The position numbers and the translations under genes are program-made. Positions 15,969-24,573 of a DNA stretch of 64,000 bases are shown here, piece by piece (position 1 is the first letter of the stretch; every line of letters begins with the position of its first letter). Source of the DNA: Pacificitalea manganoxidans (GTDB lineage Bacteria; Pseudomonadota; Alphaproteobacteria; Rhodobacterales; Rhodobacteraceae); the NCBI RefSeq assembly GCF_002504165.1, contig NZ_CP021404.1:2356001-2420000 (forward strand). The letters run 5' to 3'. A model generated the notes under the pieces. It worked only from the letters and a program-made list of their open reading frames with translations, ran no database searches and was not told the DNA's origin.

Positions 15969-17467
15969 GCGCGCTTGACGATCTGATGGCGCATCAGCGC
16001 GAGACCGAGGCGCTGGCGCAGGTGCTGGGGCGGCTTGGCTGGGATCAGGAAACGGTGATGCCGCGCGGCAGTGCCGAACAGCGCAGCGAGGAAATGGCCG
16101 CGCTGGAATCGGTGCTGCACAGCCGGCGCACCGATCCGAAGGTCGCCGAATGGCTGGAGCGGGCCGAGGCGGAGCTGTCCGCGGATGACGCGCTGAACGG
16201 CGCGCGGCTGCACCATATCCGCCGCGACCATGCCCGCGCGGTCAAGGTGCCTGCCCGGCTTGCCGCCGAGATCGCGCGCGTCACCTCGGTCGCGCAGGGC
16301 CGGTGGGCCGAGGCCCGCGCCGCTGAGGATGTCGCCGCCTTCGTGCCCGTGCTGGACGAGGTGCTGACCCTGAAACGCGAGGAAGCCGACGCCATCGCGG
16401 CGGGTGACGCGGAGGGCACCACGCGGGACCGCTACGACACCATGCTCGACGATTACGAGCCGGGGGCCACGGCGGCCCAGCTTGACGCGATGTTCGGCGC
16501 GCTTCGCCCGCGGCTGGTGGCGCTGCGCGACCGGGTGATGGGGGCCGCCTATCAGCCGCCAGAGCTTTGCCGGGACTTCGACGAGGCCGGTCAGATGACG
16601 CTGGCCGCCGAGGTGGCGGGGGCGTTCGGCTATGACTTCACCCGCGGGCGCATCGACAAGGCGGTGCATCCGTTCTCCTCCGGGTCCGGCGACGATGTGC
16701 GCATCACCACCCGCACCAGCGTCAGCGACCCGTTCAACTGCCTTTATTCGACGATCCATGAGGTCGGCCATGCCTGCTACGAGCAAGGCATCGACCCGGC
16801 GCATCGGCTGACCCCGCTGGGCCGGGGTGTGTCGATGGGCGTGCATGAAAGCCAGAGCCGCATCTACGAAAACCAGCTTGGCCGCTCTGCCGCCTATACC
16901 GGCTGGCTGCATGGTCGGATGACGGAACTCTTTGGCGATCTGGGTGTCGATGACCCCGACGATTTCCATGGCGTCGTGAACCGCGTCGGCCCCGGCCATA
17001 TCCGCACCGAATCCGATGAGGTGCAGTATAACCTGCATGTGCTGCTGCGGTTTGATCTGGAGCGTGAGATGGTTGCCGGGCGGCTGGCCCCCGCTGATCT
17101 GGAGGAGGCATGGAACACCCGGTTCGAGGCCGATTTTGGCGTGCCGGTGCCGCGCCCGAGCCTTGGCTGTTTGCAGGATGTGCATTGGTCCGTGGGGCTG
17201 TTTGGCTATTTCCCGACCTACACGCTAGGCAATGTCTATGCCGGGTGCCTGCACGAGGCGCTGCGCCGTGACCTGCCCGATCTGGACACGCATCTGGCCG
17301 CAGGCGATCCCGGCCCGGCGGTGCGCTGGCTAAACACCCATGTGCAGCAATACGGGGCCTTGCGCGCGCCGCGCGACACCATCGCCCATGCCTGTGGCCG
17401 GACCCCGGACGAGGGCCCGCTGCTGGAGTATATCGAGGCGAAGTTCGCCCGGATCTACAAGCTGTGA
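15965..17467 (+). CDS. M32 family metallocarboxypeptidase
   Basis: A 500-residue cytoplasmic carboxypeptidase of the Taq family that removes C-terminal residues from peptides. The zinc motif HEVGH lies at 265-269, with the third ligand Glu in HESQSR (294-299). The family signatures DPFNCLYSTIHEVGHACYEQG and YFPTYTLGN are present. Full length. Its ATG overlaps the ctaA stop codon, so it is translationally coupled to ctaA, although no functional link is known. Confidence 0.93.
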   Translation: MSALDDLMAHQRETEALAQVLGRLGWDQETVMPRGSAEQRSEEMAALESVLHSRRTDPKVAEWLERAEAELSADDALNGARLHHIRRDHARAVKVPARLAAEIARVTSVAQGRWAEARAAEDVAAFVPVLDEVLTLKREEADAIAAGDAEGTTRDRYDTMLDDYEPGATAAQLDAMFGALRPRLVALRDRVMGAAYQPPELCRDFDEAGQMTLAAEVAGAFGYDFTRGRIDKAVHPFSSGSGDDVRITTRTSVSDPFNCLYSTIHEVGHACYEQGIDPAHRLTPLGRGVSMGVHESQSRIYENQLGRSAAYTGWLHGRMTELFGDLGVDDPDDFHGVVNRVGPGHIRTESDEVQYNLHVLLRFDLEREMVAGRLAPADLEEAWNTRFEADFGVPVPRPSLGCLQDVHWSVGLFGYFPTYTLGNVYAGCLHEALRRDLPDLDTHLAAGDPGPAVRWLNTHVQQYGALRAPRDTIAHACGRTPDEGPLLEYIEAKFARIYKL

Positions 17468-17519
17468 TGCGGGAGCGACCGTGGCCGCGCCGGGCGCGGA
17501 ACATCAAAGGACGATTAGC

Positions 17520-18137
17520 ATGACGGCAGCGGCAGGCTTGGTGCCGGTGGTGATCCTTGCCGCCGGGCAGTCGCGGCGGATGCGTGGGCGAGACAAGCTG
17601 CTGGAGCCGCTGGGCGGTGTCGCGATCCTGCGGCGGCAGGCGGAGGCCGCGCTGTCGCTGGGCGTTCCGGTCATCGTCGCCCTGCCCCCGGCCCCGCATC
17701 CCCGCCATGATCTGCTGGCCGATCTGCCGGTCGAACGGCTGGAGGTCGCGGATGCGGTTGAAGGTCTCAGCCACAGCCTGCGCGCCGCCATCGCCGCCCT
17801 GCCCGAAGGCACCGCCGGCGTGATGGTGATGCTGGGCGATCTGCCGGGGATTGGCGCGCCGGAATTGGCGACCGTGCTGCGCGCGCGGCAGAACGTGCCC
17901 GATGCGCAGGCGTGGCAAGGCGCGACCGAGGACGGCGCGCCGGGGCATCCGATCCTGCTGAGCAGCGCGCTGTTTCCGCAGCTTGCCGATCTGACCGGCG
18001 ATGTGGGGGCCGGACCGCTGCTGCGCCGTCTGCCCGAAGACGCGCGGCATCTGGTGCCCCTGCCCGGCCTGCGCGCGCGCCACGATCTGGACACGCCCGA
18101 AGACTGGGACACCTACCGCGCCGCGACGGGGCTGTAA
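17520..18137 (+). CDS. MobA-like nucleotidyltransferase
   Basis: A 205-residue protein of the NTP-transferase family (MobA/MocA/CoxI group). The N-terminal signature VILAAGQSRRMRGRDKLL at 10-27 binds the nucleotide, and MVMLGDLPG supplies the metal-binding Asp. These enzymes attach CMP or GMP to molybdopterin; the MocA branch makes the cytosine dinucleotide form for xanthine-dehydrogenase-type enzymes. No molybdenum enzyme gene is nearby, so the exact reaction is open. Its stop codon is one base from the convergent selO stop. Confidence 0.85.
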   Translation: MTAAAGLVPVVILAAGQSRRMRGRDKLLEPLGGVAILRRQAEAALSLGVPVIVALPPAPHPRHDLLADLPVERLEVADAVEGLSHSLRAAIAALPEGTAGVMVMLGDLPGIGAPELATVLRARQNVPDAQAWQGATEDGAPGHPILLSSALFPQLADLTGDVGAGPLLRRLPEDARHLVPLPGLRARHDLDTPEDWDTYRAATGL

Positions 18138-18138
18138 C

Positions 18139-19590
18139 TCAGGTGCCGCAGAAGGTCTGACGCACCAGTTCCGATTGCAGGGGTGGGTTACGTAGATCGG
18201 CGGTGCCCGGTGCCGGATCGAAGGGACGGGCCAACGCCTGCACCAGACGTTCAGATGGCGCGAGATCGCCCGAGACCGCCGCCGCGATGGCCTGTTCGAT
18301 CCGGTGATTGCGCGGGATCAGCGCGGGATTGGTCGCCCGCATCCGGGTATGGGGGTCGTTTTCCGCCGCAAGGCGGGCCTGCCAGCGCGCGCGCCACGCA
18401 TCGAACCGGGACGGGTCCAGAAACTGATCGCGCGGATCGGCGGCGGTGGACGCGTCGCTTTCGGCCAGCGCGCGGAAGGTGTTCGTGAAATCCGCCCGCT
18501 CCTCGGCCATGAGGGTCATCAGATCCGAGATCAGCACCAGATCACTGTCATCTTGGCTGTCGGGCGCGATGCCCAGCTTGGCGCGGAATTCGGCCATATA
18601 GGCGCTTTGGAACCGGGCGGCGAAGCCATCCACGGCCTCCTGCGCCTGCGCGATGGCGGCGTCGCGATCCTCGCTCATGATCGGCAACAGGGCGGTGGCG
18701 AGCTGCGCCAGATTCCACGCCGCGATCTCGGGCTGCCGGTTATAGGCATAGCGCCCGTAATGATCGATGGAAGAGAATACCTGCTCCGGCACATAGGTAT
18801 CCATGAAGGCGCAAGGGCCGTAATCGATCGTTTCGCCTGCGATCCCGCAATTGTCGGTATTCATCACGCCATGGATGAAGCCCACCCCCATCCAGCGGGC
18901 CAGCAACGTCGCCTGCGCGCCGATCACCGCATCGAGCAGACCCAGCGGGCCGTCCGCCTGCGGGTAGTGCCGGGCGATGACGTGATCGGTCAGCAGCCGC
19001 AGCGCATCAGTGTCGCCACGCGCGGCAAAGAACTGGAATGTGCCGACGCGGATGTGGCTGGCGGCAACCCGGGCGAGGATGGCACCGGGAAGGCCGCGTT
19101 CGCGTTGCACCGTCTCGCCGGTCGCGGTGGCGGCGAGCGCGCGGGTGGTGGGGATGCCTTGCGCGGCCATCGCCTCGGACACGATATATTCGCGCAGGAC
19201 CGGCCCCAGCCATGCGCGCCCGTCGCCATTGCGGCTGAACGGCGTGCGGCCCGAGCCCTTCAATTGCAGATCGCGGCGGCGGCCTTCGGTATCGATGATC
19301 TCGCCCAGCAGGATGGCGCGGCCATCGCCCAGTTGCGGCGACCAGCCGCCGAACTGATGCCCGGCATAGGCCTGCGCCAGCGGATCGGCGCCTTCGGGCA
19401 CCGCGTTGCCTGCCAGCACCTGCACCCCGTCCGCGCCGCGCAGCGCGTCCGGGTCAAGCCGCAGCTCTCGCGCCAGCGCATCGTTGAGCAGCAACAGCCG
19501 CGGCGCGGCGACAGGCGTCGGCGCCATGCGCGCATGGAAGCGCTGCGGCAGGGCGGCATAGGTATTGTCGAATGGGAAATGCAGGGTCAT
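18139..19590 (-). CDS. selO: SelO family protein AMPylase
   Basis: A 483-residue pseudokinase-fold enzyme (formerly YdiU/UPF0061) that transfers AMP from ATP to proteins and is linked to redox homeostasis. Family stretches include [39 protein letters not shown] and [26 protein letters not shown]. The penultimate region ends QTFCGT, with Cys at the place where eukaryotic homologues carry selenocysteine. The start ATG at 19590 is preferred over one eight codons upstream because the protein then begins [11 protein letters not shown], as in the family. Confidence 0.94.
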   Translation of the reverse strand: MTLHFPFDNTYAALPQRFHARMAPTPVAAPRLLLLNDALARELRLDPDALRGADGVQVLAGNAVPEGADPLAQAYAGHQFGGWSPQLGDGRAILLGEIIDTEGRRRDLQLKGSGRTPFSRNGDGRAWLGPVLREYIVSEAMAAQGIPTTRALAATATGETVQRERGLPGAILARVAASHIRVGTFQFFAARGDTDALRLLTDHVIARHYPQADGPLGLLDAVIGAQATLLARWMGVGFIHGVMNTDNCGIAGETIDYGPCAFMDTYVPEQVFSSIDHYGRYAYNRQPEIAAWNLAQLATALLPIMSEDRDAAIAQAQEAVDGFAARFQSAYMAEFRAKLGIAPDSQDDSDLVLISDLMTLMAEERADFTNTFRALAESDASTAADPRDQFLDPSRFDAWRARWQARLAAENDPHTRMRATNPALIPRNHRIEQAIAAAVSGDLAPSERLVQALARPFDPAPGTADLRNPPLQSELVRQTFCGT

Positions 19591-19641
19591 GCCCCTCAGA
19601 TAGGCCGCCCGCACGCCCGCGTCACCCCGGCCCGGCGGAAA

Positions 19642-21330
19642 TCAGCTATGTTCCTCGGCGGCGGTGGCGGCCAGCGCGCGATTATAGGCGCGCAGGGCAT
19701 CGACATAAAAGAGCGCGCCCATCAATTCGCCCGCGCTGCCATCGGCGGCGGTGGCCACCACGGGCAGGAACGGCTGACTGCCATCGTCGAACATGGGCAT
19801 CGCGACCTCCAGCGTGGCCGAAGGGGCGATGTGGATGCCAGCCTCGATCAATTCCGTGCAAGTGGCCTCCGGCGCGGCGCGGGGGCTGTCCTTGGACCGC
19901 ATCACCACCGCCGCTGAATGCAACGAGAGCAGATAGCTTTGCGGTCCGGCGGCAACGTGAACGCCGCGGCGCTCCAACTGGGTCAGAAAGAACGAGCGAT
20001 CCACCAGCCGACTGGCCAGCGCGGTGGACAGTGACACCGCCACCATCACGGCAAGCCCAGTCTGCCAGTCCCCGGTCAGTTCGAACACGATCAGCGTGGT
20101 GGAAATCGGCGCACCCAGCACCGCCGCCGACACCGCCCCCATGCCCGCCAGCGCATAAAGCGTGGCATTGCCCGACACGGTGGGAAAGATCGGCGTCGCG
20201 ACCAGCCCGAAGGCCAGCCCGACCAGCGCGCCCAGCATCAGCGAGGGCGAAAACACCCCGCCGCCCATCCGCCCGGCCATGGTGATCGCGACGGCGACGA
20301 CCTTGATCACCGCGAAGACGACTGCCTCGTGCAGCAGCAACGAGCCGGTGAGCGCGGCGGAGGTCGTTTCATAGCCGACCCCGATGATATGCGGGAAAAA
20401 GATCGCAATGGCCCCGAGCAGCCCCCCCGCCGCCGCAGGCCGCGCCCAGCGCGGCAGCCGCAGCAGCGCCTGCACCCTGTCGCCCACGTTTTCGGCCATG
20501 AAGATGCCGCGCATCAGCACCACCGCTGCGATCCCGCAGACCAACCCGAGGATCAGGAACGCAGGCAGTTCTACATAGAAGCCCAGCACGTTGTTGTCGG
20601 GCAGGCTGAATTCGGTGACATCGCCGAATTCGAGCCGGGAGATCACCGTGCCCGACACCGACGCGATGACGATGGGCGCAAAGGCATGCACGGCGAAATG
20701 GCGCAGCACCACCTCCAGCGCGAACAGCGCGCCCGCGATCGGCGCGTTGAAGCTGGCCGAAACCGCCGCCGCCACCGCGCAGCCCAGCAGATCGCGCCCG
20801 TGGATGCCGTCGGCATGGATGCGGTTGCTGACCCATGTGGCCAGCACGCCTGCCATATGAACCACCGGACCTTCGCGCCCGGTGGAGCCGCCTGACGACA
20901 GGGTGATGAGCGAGGCCAGCATGGAGGCGACACCGGCGCGGCGTTCGACCCGGCCTTCGCGCAGGGCGGCGCCTTCGATCACATCGGCGACCGAACGCAC
21001 CCGCCCATCGGGCGTGAACCGGTTGAGGATCACCCCCACCACCAGCCCGCCAAGGATCGGCAGGATCAAGATCCACCACCACGGCAGGGTTTCGGCGTAG
21101 CTGTGTAGCGCGCGGGGATCGTCGACGCCGTAAAGCAGCTTTTGCAGAGCGGTAATCGCATTGCGGAAAGTCAGCGCGGCGAACCCGGCCGCGATGCCGA
21201 TCATCAGGGCGATGAACCAGAACTGGATCTGCGAGGGGCCTTCGCGCAGCAGCAGCGACCAAGTGGCCGCACCTTGGGCACGGGCCTGTGTCCAGCCCTG
21301 ACGCCAGATCGGTGTCTGTTTCTCGGCCAT
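19642..21330 (-). CDS. ClC family chloride channel/transporter with C-terminal CBS region
   Basis: A 562-residue membrane protein with the ClC fold. Selectivity motifs are visible: SSGGSTGREGPVVHMAG (motif 1, with the gating Glu in GREGP), GGGVFSPSLMLGA (the GxFxP motif), and AVLGAPISTTLIVFELTGD. The Glu suggests chloride/proton exchange. The last 120 residues resemble a degenerate CBS-type regulatory tail. The start is set at ATG 21330, where GAGGAG precedes by nine bases; another start at 21369 adds 13 residues. It is transcribed divergently from the flavoprotein gene and may serve acid resistance or osmotic balance. Confidence 0.9.
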   Translation of the reverse strand: MAEKQTPIWRQGWTQARAQGAATWSLLLREGPSQIQFWFIALMIGIAAGFAALTFRNAITALQKLLYGVDDPRALHSYAETLPWWWILILPILGGLVVGVILNRFTPDGRVRSVADVIEGAALREGRVERRAGVASMLASLITLSSGGSTGREGPVVHMAGVLATWVSNRIHADGIHGRDLLGCAVAAAVSASFNAPIAGALFALEVVLRHFAVHAFAPIVIASVSGTVISRLEFGDVTEFSLPDNNVLGFYVELPAFLILGLVCGIAAVVLMRGIFMAENVGDRVQALLRLPRWARPAAAGGLLGAIAIFFPHIIGVGYETTSAALTGSLLLHEAVVFAVIKVVAVAITMAGRMGGGVFSPSLMLGALVGLAFGLVATPIFPTVSGNATLYALAGMGAVSAAVLGAPISTTLIVFELTGDWQTGLAVMVAVSLSTALASRLVDRSFFLTQLERRGVHVAAGPQSYLLSLHSAAVVMRSKDSPRAAPEATCTELIEAGIHIAPSATLEVAMPMFDDGSQPFLPVVATAADGSAGELMGALFYVDALRAYNRALAATAAEEHS

Positions 21331-21574
21331 GCCCGAAGGCTCCTCGCCCTGCCCTGTCGCGGCGCGCATGCGGCCTGTCCCGAAACGGGGCCTGTCGCGC
21401 GGTTGCCGTCGGGTCTAGGGGATCGCTCGCGTCGCGCCAAGGGTGAAACCCGGACTTTCGGGCCGCCGGGCTATCTCCTATCGTGCGACGCGTCTTGGGG
21501 CCGGTGGCGGGCCTGAGCAGCGGTGATGTCCGGCGGGGGGTCGGACGATCGGGAAACCAATGAGGAGCGGCGGC

Positions 21575-23209
21575 ATGGACGGAGCGGGCGAGACGCGGGG
21601 CAAAGAGAATGGCGCGGGCGACGATGGCCAGAGAACGCCAGCGGACGCGGCTGCGGATAGGGCGGCGGATACGGCGTCAGATACGGGGGCGGACATGGGA
21701 CAAGACGGGCTGACAGGCGGGCCGGGACCGACGGGCTCGCGGCTCCCTGCCGACCCGGCTGCTGTCCCCCCGCCTGCCGCTGCCGCCCTGTCCGTGCCTG
21801 CGGGCCCCGCCACCGCGCCCGGCAGCGCCGCCGCGCGGGAGGCGCTGTTTGCGATGCTGGCGGATCGGTTCGGTTCCCGCTTCAGCCAGCGCGCTGCCGA
21901 TCTTGCCGCCCATGGCACCAACGAGTCGCATTTTCCCGACATGCCGCCTGAGGCCGTGATCCAGCCCGAAACCACGCAGGAGGTGTCCGACATCCTGCGC
22001 GCCTGTCACGCCGCGCGCTGTCCGGTCATCGGCTGGGGGGCGGGCACGTCGCTGGAAGGGCACGCCTTGGCCGTGGCGGGGGGGCTATGCGTCGATTTCG
22101 GGCGCATGACCCGCGTGATCGAGGTCAACGACGCCGATATGGATGTGCGGGTGCAGCCGGGTCTGACCCGCGAGGCGCTGAATACGGAACTGCGCGCCAC
22201 GGGGCTGTTCTTTCCGGTTGATCCCGGCGCCAATGCGTCATTGGGCGGAATGGCCGCGACGCGGGCATCGGGCACCACGGCGGTGCGTTACGGCACCATG
22301 CGCGACAACGTGCTGGGGCTGGAGGCCGTGCTGGCCGATGGCACGGTGATCCGCACCGGCACCCGCGCACGCAAATCCTCGGCCGGGTATGACCTGACCG
22401 CGCTGCTTGTCGGCTCCGAGGGCACGCTGGCATTGATTACCGAACTGACCCTGCGGCTCCAGGGCCAGCCGGAGGCGATCGCGGCGGCGGTCTGCGGCTT
22501 TGACCGGATGCGCGACGCGGTGGATTGCGTGATCGCCACGATCCAGTTGGGCATCCCGATGGCACGGATCGAATTCATCGACGCCGAAGCCGTCGCCGCC
22601 TGCAACGCGCGCTCTGGCCTCGATTTTCCGCGGCGCCCGCATCTGATGGTGGAATTCCACGGCTCTGACACCTCTGCCGCCGAGGATGCCGAACGCTTCG
22701 GCGAATTGGTGGCCGATCTGGGCGGATCGGATTTCGCATGGGCGCAGAAGCCCGAAGAGCGCAACCGCCTGTGGCAGATGCGGCACGAAGCCTATTGGGC
22801 GATCCTTGCCTCGCGACCCGGCGCGCGCGGTGTGGTGACTGATCTATGCGTGCCGATTTCGCGGCTGGCCGAAGCGGTAGAGGAAACCCGCGCCGATATC
22901 GACGCCTCCGGCATTCCCGGCCCGATCTTGGGCCATGTGGGGGACGGCAATTTCCATGCGGTCCTGCTGATCGATCCCGACCGGCCCGAGGAAAAGCGCA
23001 TCGCGCTGGACTTGTCGCACCGGATGGTGGAGCGCGCACTGCGGATGGGCGGCACCGCCACGGGGGAGCATGGCGTGGGGCTGGGCAAGCGCGGCTATAT
23101 GGAGGCCGAGCATGGCGCGGGCTGGCAGGTGATGGGCGCGATCAAGCAGGCGCTCGACCCGCTGAACCTGATGAACCCTGGCAAGCTGGTGCCTGACCCG
23201 GAGGGGTGA
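21575..23209 (+). CDS. FAD-linked oxidase, D-lactate/glycolate dehydrogenase family
   Basis: A 544-residue flavoprotein of the GlcD/Dld group, which oxidises 2-hydroxy acids and passes electrons to a cytochrome or quinone. The FAD-binding PP-loop domain contains GWGAGTSLEGHALA and DPGANASLGGMAATRASGT. The C-terminal FAD oxidase domain holds GHVGDGNFHAVLL and GTATGEHGVGLGKRGYM, the histidine-containing motifs of this family. Residues 1 to about 85 are an unusual Ala/Gly/Pro/Asp-rich extension absent from typical members. The start at 21575 has GAGGAG upstream; a start further inside cannot be excluded. Confidence 0.88.
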   Translation: MDGAGETRGKENGAGDDGQRTPADAAADRAADTASDTGADMGQDGLTGGPGPTGSRLPADPAAVPPPAAAALSVPAGPATAPGSAAAREALFAMLADRFGSRFSQRAADLAAHGTNESHFPDMPPEAVIQPETTQEVSDILRACHAARCPVIGWGAGTSLEGHALAVAGGLCVDFGRMTRVIEVNDADMDVRVQPGLTREALNTELRATGLFFPVDPGANASLGGMAATRASGTTAVRYGTMRDNVLGLEAVLADGTVIRTGTRARKSSAGYDLTALLVGSEGTLALITELTLRLQGQPEAIAAAVCGFDRMRDAVDCVIATIQLGIPMARIEFIDAEAVAACNARSGLDFPRRPHLMVEFHGSDTSAAEDAERFGELVADLGGSDFAWAQKPEERNRLWQMRHEAYWAILASRPGARGVVTDLCVPISRLAEAVEETRADIDASGIPGPILGHVGDGNFHAVLLIDPDRPEEKRIALDLSHRMVERALRMGGTATGEHGVGLGKRGYMEAEHGAGWQVMGAIKQALDPLNLMNPGKLVPDPEG

Positions 23210-23417
23210 CCCTGCGCGGGGGCCCATAGCGGGCGCATCTGCGATCCAGTCTGGGGGCTGTGGACCTTGGTCACCCCATGCCGACGCCGCGTGGCCGGGA
23301 CAGGCTGGGGTGAAGTGGGGCGCAGGCCTTCGCGTTGCTGCTGATAGACAAACTGTGGCCCGCGTTGGAACTAATCGCGCTGCGGCGCGCTCTCCCGGTA
23401 ACGCAGAGGAGAGCTTC

Positions 23418-24266
23418 ATGGACAATCGAGCCCCGGCCTGGGTCGTGCCGGTCATGCGCGCAGGCTACACCGCCCGCGGCACCATCTATGCCATCGTCGG
23501 GGTGCTGGCCCTGCTGGCCGCGTGGCATGGCGGTCAGGCCGAAGGCACGACCGACAGCATGGCACAGTTGCGCAAGCATCCGCTGGGCGTGCCTGCGCTC
23601 TGGCTGATCGCGGTGGGGCTGGTGGCTTATGCGGTGTGGCGGGTGCTGGATGCGGCGATGGATCTGGAGGATTACGGCCATAACGCGAAAGGCGTGATTG
23701 CCCGGATCGGCCAGACCGTGAGCGGGATCATTCACTTGGGGCTGGCCTTTTCCGCAGCACGGTCGGCCATGGGTGGCGGCTCGGGCGGGCAAAGCGGCAC
23801 CGAAAGCCTGACCTCCAAGGTTCTGGCGATGCCGGGCGGCGCGTGGATCGTCGGCGCGGCGGGGCTGATCGTCATCGGCTCCGGCATCTACTATGTGCAC
23901 AAAGGCTGGGCCGAGAAATACCGCGAACACCTGCGCGCCTCCGCGCTGATGGAGAAGCTCAACCCGGCGGCAAAAGCGGGTCTTGTGGCGCATGGCATCG
24001 TCATCGGGATGATCGGCGTGTTCCTGATCTACGCCGCCGTGACCCATTCGCCGGAACAGGCGGGGGGTCTGGGACAGGCGTTCGAAACCGTCCGGCAGGC
24101 TGCGTTCGGGCGTATCCTTCTGGGGCTGCTGGCGCTGGGAATGATCGGGTTCGCGATCTATTGCTGGATCGAGGCCGTCTATCGCATCGTGCCCCGCCGC
24201 GACGGTAATGACGTCAAAACACTGGCGCGCAAGGCCGAGGGCAAGGCGCGTCAAGCGATGGCCTGA
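23418..24266 (+). CDS. DUF1206 membrane protein
   Basis: A 282-residue inner-membrane protein made of three repeated two-helix units, the DUF1206 pattern. Each unit carries a motif like AGYTARGTIYAIVG (residues 15-28), IARIGQTVSGIIHLGLAF and KAGLVAHGIVIGMIGVFLI. Six membrane segments are expected, with a basic C-terminal tail (KTLARKAEGKARQA). A GAGGAGAGC stretch precedes the ATG at 23418. Function unknown; nothing in the neighbourhood suggests one. A good terminator follows. Confidence 0.88.
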   Translation: MDNRAPAWVVPVMRAGYTARGTIYAIVGVLALLAAWHGGQAEGTTDSMAQLRKHPLGVPALWLIAVGLVAYAVWRVLDAAMDLEDYGHNAKGVIARIGQTVSGIIHLGLAFSAARSAMGGGSGGQSGTESLTSKVLAMPGGAWIVGAAGLIVIGSGIYYVHKGWAEKYREHLRASALMEKLNPAAKAGLVAHGIVIGMIGVFLIYAAVTHSPEQAGGLGQAFETVRQAAFGRILLGLLALGMIGFAIYCWIEAVYRIVPRRDGNDVKTLARKAEGKARQAMA

Positions 24267-24573
24267 CCGCGCCCGCTGGCACCTGCCCTATCGGGCACGG
24301 TCCAAACGCTCCCCACTAGGGGATGACACCATCAAAGCGCCCTCCAGTTTGGGGGGCGTTTTCGTTATGGGGGACGAGCCGATCACCGCGGAAGCTATCG
24401 CGCCGAACGTCAAATGCAGCGGCGCTAGGCAACGGGCGGACGCCATTCGGGGACCGTTTGCCCAAAAGGCAGGAAGACGCCCCCTGCCCCGCGCTCCGCA
24501 AACCGCTGGACGTCCCATCGCTGCGCCGGTATCGAGACGCCCGACCCTGCCCTGACTGACGAAGGCCCACGCG
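24267..24573. other. Intergenic region between DUF1206 gene and glyS
   Basis: A 307-base gap. It contains the terminator at 24334-24363 and otherwise no gene or clear signal. glyQ, which often precedes glyS closely, is not here. Confidence 0.6.
24334..24363 (+). terminator. Intrinsic terminator after the DUF1206 gene
   Basis: CGCCCTCC and GGGGGGCG form an eight-base-pair stem (one G-U) around AGTTT, followed by TTTT. It separates the DUF1206 transcript from glyS. Confidence 0.75.
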
